DNA of 35,516 bases from Candidatus Poseidoniia archaeon (GCA_030748895.1 JASMLC010000005.1:1-35516); one strand, 5' to 3'; shown: positions 1 to 7,587, counted from the stretch's first letter. The notes: generated by a model from the sequence alone, not told the origin. Numbers and translations are program-made.

Positions 1-630
1 CCCTCACCTTCCGAAAAGGGAACGACCGTAGTCTTCAGCGGCTCTGGCTCTGATAGTGACGGTACGGTTGTGGCCTACCATTGGGAATCATCGTTTGATG
101 GGGATTTAAGCACGGAAGCGAACTTCAGCAGCAACAATTTGTCTCTTGGACACCACACAATCACCTTCCGGGTGCAGGACAATGATGGGGATTGGAGCAG
201 TGATTCTGAATGGGGGCTGTGGATTTACGCAGTGCCGGTAGCAATTGCCGGAGATGATGTATCGACCACGCCCACCGTCCCAGTCCAGTTCAACGGCCAG
301 GGGACCGACGAGGACGGCACCATAGCAAAGTACGAGTGGGACTTCGATGGCAACGGGGTTTACGACTGGTCATCAACCGAGAACGGCCGGGAACTCAACA
401 TCTACAACAACGTGGGCGTTTACACAGCGATGCTGCGGGTCACCGACAACGACGGCTTCACCGATACAGATACGGTAGTCATCACGGTGACGGAGAAGAT
501 AATTCAGATTGATGACGAAGGCAATGTTACTGTCACGGACGCCGGAGAGGATGAGGAAGGCATCCCCGCGCCGTCGCGGGCCGCCTCCGTCGCCGCCATG
601 GCCGTCATCGCGCTGCGCCGCCGGCGCTGA
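1..630 (+). CDS. PKD-domain secreted surface protein, C-terminal part (5' truncated)
   Basis: The frame is open from the first base of the window, so the true start lies upstream. Two PKD-like beta-sandwich units are visible: a first ending near DNDGDWSSDSEW, and a second with the typical TDEDGTIAKYEWDFDGNG core and a closing VTDNDGFTDTDTVVITV strand. PKD domains are extracellular adhesion or spacer modules. After an acidic linker the protein ends with GIPAPS, a short Ala/Val-rich hydrophobic stretch and four arginines, which is the three-part layout of PEP-CTERM/PGF-CTERM sorting tails. The hydrophobic part is only about 12 residues, shorter than in typical tails. It probably marks a sortase-processed, cell-surface protein. 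PKD assignment is firm; the sorting function is inferred. Near-identical DNA for the tail recurs on the other strand at 7516-7569. Confidence 0.85.
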   Translation, partial: PSPSEKGTTVVFSGSGSDSDGTVVAYHWESSFDGDLSTEANFSSNNLSLGHHTITFRVQDNDGDWSSDSEWGLWIYAVPVAIAGDDVSTTPTVPVQFNGQGTDEDGTIAKYEWDFDGNGVYDWSSTENGRELNIYNNVGVYTAMLRVTDNDGFTDTDTVVITVTEKIIQIDDEGNVTVTDAGEDEEGIPAPSRAASVAAMAVIALRRRR

Positions 631-737
631 AGGCGCTATCTCGTCCATTGTAGCACCTGCAAGAATTCCAAGGGGGGAGGGGTGTTTTCGTGCGGTTCTG
701 GCAAAATACAGGGCAATAGGGGGTAAGGTCCCCAAAT

Positions 738-755
738 AATATTAAAAAATATTGT
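738..755 (-). terminator. T-rich archaeal-type terminator after the PAC2 gene
   Basis: Read on the minus strand, the bases just after the PAC2 stop codon form an uninterrupted AT stretch with a run of six T. Archaeal RNA polymerase commonly terminates on such T-rich tracts. It lies between two converging genes. Confidence 0.4.
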
Positions 756-756
756 G

Positions 757-1512
757 TTAGCCGATGTACCGTGGTGATTCCGACCGCGCCTCGGAGGGCG
801 CCTGGTCGCGCATCAGGCGCAGCTGCGCCTCGAGTTCCTCCGCTTCTTTCAGCAGCGGCTCCGGGTCAAGCTTGATGGCGAGCAGTAGCTCGTCCAGTGC
901 CGCGATAACGCGGGCTGCCGCACGGGCGTCGGGCAAGTCTTCCTTGACCTCGGCCAGCAGGCTCAGTACGTCGATTCCGCGCCGTTTGCCCTCGTTGAGC
1001 ATCACTCCCGAAACGCCGCCGATGGTGCCGAACTTGAACGGGTTGACGCCCGCATCGCCAATCCAGCCACGTGCGGCCTCGGTCGAGCCGACGCCGTAGA
1101 CTTCGTCGGGGACAGCGTCACCATCGGCAGCGTGGAATCCCTCGGCTGAAACCAGCCGGGTGCAGCCCTTGTCGAGCATCCAGTCAAAAAGCGCGGTGAC
1201 CAGCGGCTTGGTCAGCTGCGCCGGCGGCGAGAATTCGCTGACGCAGACCACCAGCTGGTTGCAGGTGCCGTCGCGGCAGCTCTGCTCTCCGGCGTAGAGC
1301 CGTACGGGGTTGTGCGGAACGCCATCCTTGACTACGGAAACTGCGGGAAAATGGGAGCTCTCGATGACGCCAATCTGCTCAAGGCCCTGGGAGTTGATGA
1401 GGTGGTTGGCAGCAATCGTGCCGACCAGTCCTACACCGGGAAAGCCGTCGATAACGGTCGCGCCTTTCAAGTCCTTTTCTACAAGTTCGTGGATTTCAAC
1501 CTGGGGACTCAT
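757..1512 (-). CDS. PAC2-family (proteasome assembly chaperone-like) protein
   Basis: The 251-residue product carries the PAC2-family signature near its N-terminus (residues about 22-40, IDGFPGVGLVGTIAANHLI), followed by the conserved region with FPAVSVVKDGVPHNP. Archaeal PAC2 proteins (PbaA/PbaB type, COG2047) are related to eukaryotic 20S proteasome assembly chaperones, and some form oligomers that bind proteasome or PAN subunits. The last 40 residues are helical and charged (LLKEAEELEAQLRLMRDQ). Its ATG overlaps the stop of the upstream acidic protein in an ATGA, so the two are probably translationally coupled. Family membership is clear; the exact partner is not known from sequence. Confidence 0.85.
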   Translation of the reverse strand: MSPQVEIHELVEKDLKGATVIDGFPGVGLVGTIAANHLINSQGLEQIGVIESSHFPAVSVVKDGVPHNPVRLYAGEQSCRDGTCNQLVVCVSEFSPPAQLTKPLVTALFDWMLDKGCTRLVSAEGFHAADGDAVPDEVYGVGSTEAARGWIGDAGVNPFKFGTIGGVSGVMLNEGKRRGIDVLSLLAEVKEDLPDARAAARVIAALDELLLAIKLDPEPLLKEAEELEAQLRLMRDQAPSEARSESPRYIG

Positions 1513-1865
1513 AGAAGGTCGTCCAGGTCCTCATCATCTTCGAGGTCGGGTAGCTCCTCGTCGTCGCTGAGCAGGTCACCCAGCTCGTCGTCAAGGTCGC
1601 TCTCCTCGAACTCTTCCTCAAGGTCGAACTCCTCGTCGTCCTCACCGCCCTCGCCAAGATGCAGCTCGGTCCAGAGTGTGAAGCCGTCAATGTCGTTGCG
1701 CTTCGCGTAGCGATGTGCGTCGCTGACAGTGCGGAAGCGGCCAATGACTGCGTCACCGTCGTCCGCTCCACCGGGAAGCATGACGTAACGCTTCTTGCTT
1801 ACGATGTCGCCCATCAGCAGGCGGACTGCCTCGAGTACTTCCGGATTGTCTACAGCTTCGGACAT
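1509..1865 (-). CDS. small acidic-tailed protein coupled to the PAC2 gene
   Basis: A 118-residue protein. The first about 65 residues look like a small folded domain (MSEAVDNPEVLEAVRLL, then a basic patch KRYVMLPGG and SDAHRYAKRNDIDGF). The remaining about 50 residues are almost entirely Asp, Glu and Leu in a repeating pattern. I do not recognise the family. It is first in a two-gene unit with the PAC2 gene (4-nt ATGA overlap), so a role in proteasome assembly or substrate handling is possible but only inferred from position. A TATA-like box at 1896-1903 supports this start. Confidence 0.75.
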   Translation of the reverse strand: MSEAVDNPEVLEAVRLLMGDIVSKKRYVMLPGGADDGDAVIGRFRTVSDAHRYAKRNDIDGFTLWTELHLGEGGEDDEEFDLEEEFEESDLDDELGDLLSDDEELPDLEDDEDLDDLL

Positions 1866-1895
1866 ATTTCGCTCCGGCCGTCGACCCGGTCGTCG

Positions 1896-1903
1896 TTATA
1901 AAT
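1896..1903 (-). promoter_or_regulatory. TATA-like box for the acidic protein/PAC2 operon
   Basis: Minus-strand ATTTATAA, centred about 35 nt before the ATG at 1865. Archaeal transcription usually starts about 25 nt downstream of the TATA box, which would give a leader of only some 8-10 nt. Confidence 0.6.
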
Positions 1904-2063
1904 ACTTATCCACGCGTTTTGTAGCGGTTTAACTGCCTGCCGTGCCCCCCGCTGCCAGCAGCCGCCAGAACGGCCGCAGCCGCTGCTTTGCCCGCTCCCT
2001 CTGGTCGCGGGCTTCGCGGCGCGGCTTGGCGGCAACCCTGCCCGTGGCAGGCTCGCCGCAGCC

Positions 2064-2070
2064 GCTAAAA
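2064..2070 (+). promoter_or_regulatory. TATA-like box for tyrS
   Basis: GCTAAAA centred about 26 nt before the ATG at 2094. This favours 2094 over the in-frame GTG at 2073, which would lie almost on the box. The rest of the 1866-2093 intergenic stretch shows no gene. Confidence 0.45.
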
Positions 2071-2093
2071 GGGTGCATGCGGTTGAAGCGGCG

Positions 2094-3119
2094 ATGGCGG
2101 AACGACTTGCAACGGTATTGCGCGGCGTGGCCGAGTGCGTTACCCTGCCTGAGCTGGAGGCGCTGCTGGAAGCGAAGGCGCAGCCGAAGGCCTACGTCGG
2201 CTTCGAGCCGTCGGGGTTGCTGCACGCGGGGTCGCTGGTGCCGATGCTCAAGGTGCGCGACCTGATTGCTGCCGGCTTTCGCGTTACCGTCCTGCTCGCC
2301 GACTGGCACGGCTACATCAACAACAAGCTCGGCAGCGACTGGGACGCGCTGCGCGCCGGGGTCGAGTACCAGCGGCAGATGTTTGGCGCGTTCGCCCCCG
2401 GCGCCGAGTTCCAGACCGCGAGCGAGCTGGTGCGCAGCGACGGCTACTGGGAGCGGGTGCTACGCGTTGCCAAGGCGACTTCGCTGAAGCGCATGCGGCG
2501 TGCGGTCTCGATTATGGGGCGCAGCGAAGACGAAGCCGACTCTGACACGAGCATGTTCTTCTATCCTGCCATGCAGGCGACCGATATCTACGCGCTCAAA
2601 GCCGACCTCGCGCTGGGCGGGATGGACCAGCGGCACGCGCACATGCTGGCGCGCGACGCCGCCGAGAAGCTGCGGCTGCCGAAGATTGTTGCGCTGCACA
2701 CGCCGTTGCTCGGCTCGCTCTCGGGGCCGGGCCGCATGGACGCCGACAGCAAGATGTCGAAGTCCGACCCGAGCGGCGCGCTGCTGGTGCACGACAGCGC
2801 GAAGCAGTTGCAGAAGAAGCTCTCGAAGGCGTTCTGCCCGCCCGAGCGCAAGGGCAACCCCGTGCTGGATATCTGGGAGCACCTGCTCGCCCCCGCGCTG
2901 GACGGCGTCACGATTGACCGCCCCGAGAAGTTCGGCGGTCCCGTGGAGTTCGCCGACTACAGCGCGCTCGAAGCGGCGTGCGCCGGCGGCGAGCTGCACC
3001 CGCTCGACCTGAAGAACGGCACCGCCGCCGCGCTTGACCGGCTTTTCGAACCAATGCGCGCCGCAGTCGCGGCCGAGCCCGGCCCGTTCAAGGCGCTAAC
3101 CGCTGCACTCGCCGATTGA
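2094..3119 (+). CDS. tyrS: tyrosyl-tRNA synthetase, archaeal type
   Basis: Charges tRNA-Tyr with tyrosine in the cytoplasm. Class I Rossmann core: YVGFEPSGLLHAGS carries the Tyr-binding Y and the HIGH-equivalent motif, then LLADWHGYINNK, YPAMQATDIY (tyrosine-recognition Y/Q/D), GGMDQRHAHMLAR and the KMSKS loop as DSKMSKSDP. The C-terminal part ends with IDRPEKFGGPVEF and ELHPLDLKNG, as in Methanocaldococcus TyrRS; length (341 residues) is slightly above the archaeal norm. The ATG at 2094 is chosen because of the upstream TATA-like box; an in-frame GTG at 2073 would add seven residues. The 3' end overlaps the converging DUF309 gene by 24 nt. Confidence 0.95.
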   Translation: MAERLATVLRGVAECVTLPELEALLEAKAQPKAYVGFEPSGLLHAGSLVPMLKVRDLIAAGFRVTVLLADWHGYINNKLGSDWDALRAGVEYQRQMFGAFAPGAEFQTASELVRSDGYWERVLRVAKATSLKRMRRAVSIMGRSEDEADSDTSMFFYPAMQATDIYALKADLALGGMDQRHAHMLARDAAEKLRLPKIVALHTPLLGSLSGPGRMDADSKMSKSDPSGALLVHDSAKQLQKKLSKAFCPPERKGNPVLDIWEHLLAPALDGVTIDRPEKFGGPVEFADYSALEAACAGGELHPLDLKNGTAAALDRLFEPMRAAVAAEPGPFKALTAALAD

Positions 3120-3464
3120 AGGCGGCGGACGCCGCTCCGCCGACGGCAGGTCGCCTTGCGGGGGAATCGCCGCGGTGACCGCGGCGACCCACTCGCGCAG
3201 CGGCCGCAGCTCGGCACCGCGCCACGCGTCGGGCAGCGCCGCCGCGAGTTGCGGGAGCTGGCGCATCAGCCGTTGCGCGGCGCGCAGGTTGCCGGTTTCC
3301 AGGTGCACCGCCAGCGCATCGGCCTGCGCGAGCGCCTGCGCGATGTCCTTGTCGGCGCGATTGCCCAGCTCGAGCCATAAATCCTCGAAGAGTTCGTGCG
3401 CCTCGTGGTAGTCGCGGGCGTTGTGGTGGCGCAGCGCGGCGCGCCACAATTCGTCGTCGCTCAT
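3096..3464 (-). CDS. DUF309 family protein
   Basis: 122 residues. The N-terminal HHNARDYHEAHELFEDLWLE matches the DUF309 pattern of an Asn/Arg-x-x-x-Tyr/Phe-x-x-E-A-H-E helix with conserved His and Glu, followed by a second helix with LAVHLETGNLRAAQRLM. The biochemical function of this small all-helical family is not known to me. The start ATG overlaps the stop of the upstream thioesterase in an ATGA. Its last 24 nt run antisense to the end of tyrS, and the tail after about residue 105 (PPQGDLPSAERRPPPS) is probably disordered. Confidence 0.8.
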   Translation of the reverse strand: MSDDELWRAALRHHNARDYHEAHELFEDLWLELGNRADKDIAQALAQADALAVHLETGNLRAAQRLMRQLPQLAAALPDAWRGAELRPLREWVAAVTAAIPPQGDLPSAERRPPPSIGECSG

Positions 3465-3934
3465 CCCCAGCGGTGCCACGCCGGATGACCTTCCCGCACG
3501 GCGACGAACAGCCCACGTCCAGTGGCGCACGTTTCCCCGTCGGCCTTGAGTTCGAGCATCACCTCGGCGCGGTCGTCCTCGAGCGCCAGCACGCGGCTGC
3601 GCACCTCCAGCGCGGGGCCGAACGGTGTCGGCCGCCGCAGCTTCACCTCGTACTGCGCGGTGACAGTGCAGAGCGGCTGCTCCAGCCCGAGCCGGTCCAT
3701 GATGGCGATGGCGGCGGTCCAGTTGCCGTGGCAGTCGAGCAGCGCGCCGATGATGCCGCCATTGATGACGCCGGGAAACGCCTGGTGCTGCGCCTGCGGC
3801 TGGAACGCCATGCGGAGCCCCTCCCCCTCGCGGAACGACTTGATGCGGAGCCCATCCTCGTTGGCAGGGCCGCAGCCGAAGCAAATGCTGTCCGGCGCGT
3901 AGCTGTCCTGCACGGCTTCGGTCATGGTCAACAT
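3461..3934 (-). CDS. hotdog-fold thioesterase, PaaI/4HBT type
   Basis: 157 residues. The core HQAFPGVINGGIIGALLDCHG is the PaaI-type hotdog motif with its Asn-Gly-Gly turn and catalytic-position Asp on the central helix. An N-terminal CFGCGPANEDGLRIK segment is typical of one PaaI subgroup. It probably hydrolyses an acyl-CoA; the substrate cannot be read from sequence. The start at 3934 overlaps the end of the lipoprotein gene by 7 nt; an in-frame ATG at 3925 would remove the overlap and suit the AT-rich box at 3941-3950 as a TATA element. It is coupled downstream to the DUF309 gene. Confidence 0.85.
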   Translation of the reverse strand: MLTMTEAVQDSYAPDSICFGCGPANEDGLRIKSFREGEGLRMAFQPQAQHQAFPGVINGGIIGALLDCHGNWTAAIAIMDRLGLEQPLCTVTAQYEVKLRRPTPFGPALEVRSRVLALEDDRAEVMLELKADGETCATGRGLFVAVREGHPAWHRWG

Positions 3935-4488
3935 ACCCTCATATTATAATTCATCTCGTATTTTATGTTTGAAGGGTCGGCAAACTCATCCTTGAATAAC
4001 GAGGTAAAATGTTCGACCGCTGGTTCGAATTTGATGGTCTCATTGGCAAAAGTTTCTTTCGTCATATTTTCCAGTTCTTCTAAGGAATCAGCCACGAAAG
4101 TGTCGTCCGTACTATCATAACTGAACAATAAGACTCTCATGTGTGCTGACTCACCCCTTATCATTCCATATGCAACAATATGAGTTGTATTATTGCTGTC
4201 AATCATATCAAATTCTAAAGAAGAGTCATAGATTGTTGCATTGAATTCTTCTGACGAATTTCCATCACCAAAAAAATAATCACGCATTTTCGTATCATTA
4301 TATTCCATATTTTCAAAAAAAAGATTAGCAGTCACTCCTTCATAGTAATAAGTTGGCGGGCAATCAAAATCTATCTGGTCCATGGAGTCAATGCATCCCG
4401 AAAATGCCCCAAGCATCATGACCGCAGTCAGAACTGCAACGCCGATTTTCCCCCAGTCATCTATCACCATCGAACTGATTTTGGTCAT
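3928..4488 (-). CDS. AT-rich predicted lipoprotein of unknown function
   Basis: 186 residues, not recognised. The N-terminus has a short polar stretch, a hydrophobic segment and a lipobox-like AFSGC, so it is probably a membrane-anchored lipoprotein facing outside, with Cys about residue 32 as lipid site. The mature part is acidic with several N-x-S/T sequons (NNTT, NETI, NMTK). Base composition is strikingly AT-rich and its codon use differs from the GC-rich genes on both sides, suggesting a recently acquired or fast-evolving gene. An internal ATG at 4470 fits an upstream AT box (about 4494-4501, 27 nt away) better than 4488. It lies 8 nt after the M3 peptidase gene. Confidence 0.7.
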   Translation of the reverse strand: MTKISSMVIDDWGKIGVAVLTAVMMLGAFSGCIDSMDQIDFDCPPTYYYEGVTANLFFENMEYNDTKMRDYFFGDGNSSEEFNATIYDSSLEFDMIDSNNTTHIVAYGMIRGESAHMRVLLFSYDSTDDTFVADSLEELENMTKETFANETIKFEPAVEHFTSLFKDEFADPSNIKYEMNYNMRVC

Positions 4489-4496
4489 CTGTGTAA

Positions 4497-6200
4497 TTAA
4501 GTTTCCTCTGCCGTCAGCTCCCCCAGTGTGCGCTCGATGAGCGACACTGCGTCACCCAGCGTCGTCGCATCAAAGGCGAAGCGGCCGCCCGCTGCGGCGT
4601 AGAGCTCCGGCAGAGTCACCGTCGCGCCTAGCGCGAGCGCGCGGCGGTAGTCGGCGACCGCCTGTTGCTGGTCACGCAGCGCGTTAGACCAGACTTGCAC
4701 CGCGCCGAGCTGCGCCATGCCGTATTCGACGTAGTAGAATGGCACGTGGTAAAGGTGCAGTTTGTTGTGCCAGCCGGTCGCGACGTAATCCTCGAAGCCG
4801 CTCCAATCAAGGTGTGGATGGAACCGCAGCCACAAATCGAGCCACGCAGCGTCGCACTCCGCCGGCTGCGCCGCCGCCTGCGGGTGGGTGTAGGCCCAGT
4901 GCTGGAAGCCGTCGACGACCGCCATGTAGGGCCAGAAGAGCAGCGACCGCTCCAGATGCTCGCCGCGAGCGCGCGCCGCCTCTTCTTCGGAATAGAAGCC
5001 GCCGTCGCGCTCCGCAAGGTAGGGCGCCGCCAGCAGCTCCATCGCCATCGACGCCACCTCGGCGAACTCCATTCCGACTTCGCGCTGCATCGCATACGGC
5101 AGCGCGGCGGACTCGAAGACGTGGAACGCGTGTCCCCCTTCGTGGAGCAGCGTCTGCACGTCGCCGTGGACCCCGACGGCGTTCATGAAGATGAACGGCA
5201 GCCGCTGTCGGTGGTATTCGGTACAGTAGCCGCCCGGCGCCTTCCCCTTGCGGTTGTCAAGGTCCAGAAGACCGCCGTCGCACATGGTGCGGAACCGCGC
5301 GCCGAGTTCGGGCGCGACCGCCTCGAAGATGCGCTCGCAGCCCGCCTCAAGCTCGTCAACGTCGCCAAAGGGCGCTAATGGCCCGCGGCCGTGCGGGTCG
5401 ACCGCCAGGTCCCACGGCCGCAAATCGCCCACGCCCAGCGCCTCGCGCCGCAGCGCGAGCCGCTTCCCGGCGGCCGGCAGCGCCACCGCGGCAATCGCCT
5501 CGTGGAATTCAAGGCAGTCCTCGGGCGAATAGTCGAAGCGCTGCAGCGCCTTCCAGCAGAATTCGCGGAAATCTTCACAGTCGGCGTTGGCGGCAATCTG
5601 GCAGCGCAGCTCGAGCAGCTCCTGCCAGATGGTGCTGATGGCGTCGCGGTCCCGCAGGCGACGTTCCGTCACCAGCCGCCAGACAGCCTCGCGGCGGTCG
5701 CGGTCCTGTTCGAGCATCACCGGCTGTAGCTGCGCCAGCGTTTTTTCCTCGCCGTCCCACTCGACCGACTGCGCGCCGATGATTTCGTCGTAGCGGTTGG
5801 CGAGCTTCTTCGACGCGGTGAAGAGCGGCAAATTCGCCTCGCGGTAGAGCTCCGCCTCGCTGCGCATCGCGCGCAGCGGGATGGCAAAGCCGTCCGGCTC
5901 GAGTCTCGACGCGAGCAGGTGCTGCTTCAGCCGCTGCTCGGCCGCCTGCGCCGGCTCGCCCACCTCTTTCAGGAAGGTGTGGTAGGCGTCGCGAGCCTCC
6001 GTATCTGTGGTGTCGACCGTCGTCGCGATGTGCATCCGCGTGCCGACTTCCGAGAGCAGTTCGACCAGGTCCGACCACTGCTGTAGCCAGTCGCCGACGG
6101 ACGCCGCGTCCAGTTCGGCGCTCGCGAGCGCTTCGTAGTGCGGCGCGTAGTCGTCCCAGCCCCAGTCAAGCAGCTCGGCGCTAGTGGCTGGCAGCGACAT
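4497..6200 (-). CDS. pepF: M3-family metallopeptidase (oligoendopeptidase F-like)
   Basis: 567 residues, the usual length for the oligoendopeptidase F branch of family M3, which degrades short peptides in the cytoplasm. The zinc motif is HEGGH in TLLHEGGHAFHVFES (about residue 350), with the third ligand Glu expected in EFAEVASMAMELL about 25 residues later. Other family blocks are GKAPGGYCTEY before the motif and YHVPFYYVEYGMAQLGAVQVW near the C-terminus. No signal peptide is visible. A TATA-like stretch at about 6219-6226, inside the PAP2 stop region, lies about 23 nt before the ATG and could give a leaderless message independent of the upstream gene. Confidence 0.92.
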   Translation of the reverse strand: MSLPATSAELLDWGWDDYAPHYEALASAELDAASVGDWLQQWSDLVELLSEVGTRMHIATTVDTTDTEARDAYHTFLKEVGEPAQAAEQRLKQHLLASRLEPDGFAIPLRAMRSEAELYREANLPLFTASKKLANRYDEIIGAQSVEWDGEEKTLAQLQPVMLEQDRDRREAVWRLVTERRLRDRDAISTIWQELLELRCQIAANADCEDFREFCWKALQRFDYSPEDCLEFHEAIAAVALPAAGKRLALRREALGVGDLRPWDLAVDPHGRGPLAPFGDVDELEAGCERIFEAVAPELGARFRTMCDGGLLDLDNRKGKAPGGYCTEYHRQRLPFIFMNAVGVHGDVQTLLHEGGHAFHVFESAALPYAMQREVGMEFAEVASMAMELLAAPYLAERDGGFYSEEEAARARGEHLERSLLFWPYMAVVDGFQHWAYTHPQAAAQPAECDAAWLDLWLRFHPHLDWSGFEDYVATGWHNKLHLYHVPFYYVEYGMAQLGAVQVWSNALRDQQQAVADYRRALALGATVTLPELYAAAGGRFAFDATTLGDAVSLIERTLGELTAEET

Positions 6201-6219
6201 GGCGGGCCAGCTGCCGCGG

Positions 6220-6858
6220 CTATTTGAGCCGTGCGCGGGGCAAGTAGTGGTAGCGATACCAGAGCGCGGCGACCGCCACCCCGCCGACCGCGTCGATGAG
6301 GAAGTGTTGCTTGACCAGGAAGGTCGAGACTGTCAGCACGCTCGCGCCAAGCGCCATCCAGCGGCCGAGCCGCGGGTCGTGCTGCCACACCACCAGCGCG
6401 GCGAGGGTCGCGAGCGAGACGTGCAGGCTGGGGAAGGTGTTGAAGGGCGGGTCAATCGTCCAGAGCAGCTCGAACAGCGGCGTTAGCGCGCCGGGCACAA
6501 GCCCGGCGCGCGACATCTTCATCGGCGCGATGAGGAAGACGGCGAACGACGAAACGATGACCCCTATGTAGGTCCAGAAGCCGGTGCGGATTTTCGCCTC
6601 GGAGAGCACGAACGCTGGCACCGCGACCATCGGCAGCAGCGGCAGGTAGAGCAGGATGGCGGCCGGGACGAACGGAATGCTCTCGTCGAGTGCTGACCAC
6701 GGCTCCAGGTAGTTGTGCCCGAGCGTGTCAGCACGCCACACCGTCAGGTGGTTGATGAGAGCGTAGCCGGTATACTCGAAAATGAGCAGCGCCCCGAGCA
6801 CCTGCAGCCGCAGTTGCATCCCGCTGCGCGACGCCAGTAAGCGCTCGACAGGGTTCAT
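6220..6858 (-). CDS. PAP2-superfamily membrane phosphatase
   Basis: 212 residues with about six hydrophobic segments. The active-site motifs of PAP2 lipid phosphatases/phosphotransferases are visible: FPSLHVS (C2, with catalytic-position His) and KQHFLIDAVGG (C3, His and Asp). The first motif (K-x6-RP) is not clear, as in the inositolphosphotransferase-like branch (PAP2_3/AUR1-like). It probably dephosphorylates or transfers a phospholipid head group at the membrane. The start is set by a TATA-like box 24-25 nt upstream at 6880-6885, shared with the divergent cupin gene. Confidence 0.8.
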   Translation of the reverse strand: MNPVERLLASRSGMQLRLQVLGALLIFEYTGYALINHLTVWRADTLGHNYLEPWSALDESIPFVPAAILLYLPLLPMVAVPAFVLSEAKIRTGFWTYIGVIVSSFAVFLIAPMKMSRAGLVPGALTPLFELLWTIDPPFNTFPSLHVSLATLAALVVWQHDPRLGRWMALGASVLTVSTFLVKQHFLIDAVGGVAVAALWYRYHYLPRARLK

Positions 6859-6879
6859 GCGACCGGCAGGGACCGCGGG

Positions 6880-6885
6880 TTTAAG
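6880..6885. promoter_or_regulatory. shared TATA-like box of a divergent leaderless gene pair
   Basis: TTTAAG (CTTAAA on the other strand) lies at the centre of the 50-nt gap between the ATG at 6858 (-) and the ATG at 6909 (+), 24-27 nt from each. No second box is present in the gap. Confidence 0.5.
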
Positions 6886-6908
6886 CGCTGGCGGCGACTC
6901 CTACGCAC

Positions 6909-7289
6909 ATGGGCCGCACATCAATCCCTGTCGTCAACCTGCGCGACGCCGGCACGCCAGAGTTCACCGCCGGGGTCGGCGACGCGCTGCGCCGCTGGGA
7001 CGCCGAGCGCGACGGCCCGCCCACCGAGGCGAAGTTGCGCGCGCTGCTCGAGGCGCGCGGCTACGCGGTCGCGCGCTACGCCTACCCGCCGGGCACCCGC
7101 TTCCCGCCGCACACGCACGGCGTGGCGAAGATTGACGCGGTGCTTGAGGGGGTTTTCCGCATGGGAATGCACGGCCGCTTCGTCGATTTGGGGCCGGGCG
7201 ACTGGCTCGAAGTCCCGGCCGGCGCCGAGCACTCGGCCGAGGTCGTCGGCGACGCGACGGTCGTGTCGCTGGACGCGGTCAGACGCTAG
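6909..7289 (+). CDS. cupin-domain protein
   Basis: 126 residues. The C-terminal 70 residues are a single cupin barrel: PPGTRFPPHTHG supplies metal-binding His residues, then LGPGDWLEVPAGAEHSAEVVG is the second cupin motif with its conserved Pro and His. The N-terminal 55 residues are helical and charged. The ligand or reaction is not evident; small cupins of this type are often metal-dependent sensors or isomerases. The stop shares the palindrome CTAG with the stop of the converging Cys-rich gene. Confidence 0.8.
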   Translation: MGRTSIPVVNLRDAGTPEFTAGVGDALRRWDAERDGPPTEAKLRALLEARGYAVARYAYPPGTRFPPHTHGVAKIDAVLEGVFRMGMHGRFVDLGPGDWLEVPAGAEHSAEVVGDATVVSLDAVRR

Positions 7290-7477
7290 TGCGCGTGCAT
7301 ATCGTTGCCGCAGCACATTGGCGACTTGATGCGACCGCAGCCGGCCGGGCATTCCGACGTGGCGACGACGGTGCCGTCGTCCTTGGTCACGCTGCCGGGC
7401 ACCAGATCGGCACCGCAGCCGCCGCAGGTCAGGCCGCTGACCGACATGCCGCAATCGTGGCAGTGATAGTTGGTCAT
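7286..7477 (-). CDS. Cys-rich zinc-ribbon-like mini-protein
   Basis: 63 residues with eight cysteines at positions 6, 9, 18, 21, 43, 47, 55 and 56, arranged as CHDC, CGGC, CPAGC and MCCG, plus a His-rich end (MHAH). This suggests one or two metal sites (Zn or Fe-S). A TATA-like CTAAA at 7501-7505 lies about 26 nt before the ATG. I recognise no named family with certainty. It ends in the shared CTAG stop with the cupin gene. Confidence 0.7.
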   Translation of the reverse strand: MTNYHCHDCGMSVSGLTCGGCGADLVPGSVTKDDGTVVATSECPAGCGRIKSPMCCGNDMHAH

Positions 7478-7501
7478 GCAGGCACCACCGCCGGGTGGGG
7501 T

Positions 7502-7575
7502 TTAGGTGTTTCTCGGGCGGCGCAGCGCGATGACGGCCACGGCGGCGGCCAGCGACGGCGCGGGGATGCAGAAGA
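7502..7575 (-). pseudogene. stranded C-terminal sorting tail of a lost surface-protein gene
   Basis: On the minus strand an open frame ends in IPAPSLAAAVAVIALRR plus a few residues and TAA. Over 54 nt it matches the tail-coding end of the PKD protein (560-622) with two mismatches and one 9-nt gap. The upstream part of this frame is AT-rich and runs into the promoter and start of the oppositely oriented secreted-protein gene, with no start or signal peptide. It therefore looks like the leftover 3' end of a surface-protein gene replaced by other DNA. Confidence 0.6.
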
Positions 7576-7587
7576 TAGAACCAAATC

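Noticed and set aside
719-733. Small GGGG/CCCC hairpin downstream of the PKD gene
   Set aside because: The stem is four base pairs and no T run follows on the plus strand, so it is too weak to call a terminator.
4010-4035. GGTTCGAAT resembling a tRNA T-loop
   Set aside because: No acceptor or anticodon stem can be formed around it and it lies inside the lipoprotein gene.
7499-7507. TTTAGG as a possible third iron operator
   Set aside because: Only one half-site is present; it is better explained as the TATA-like box of the Cys-rich gene.
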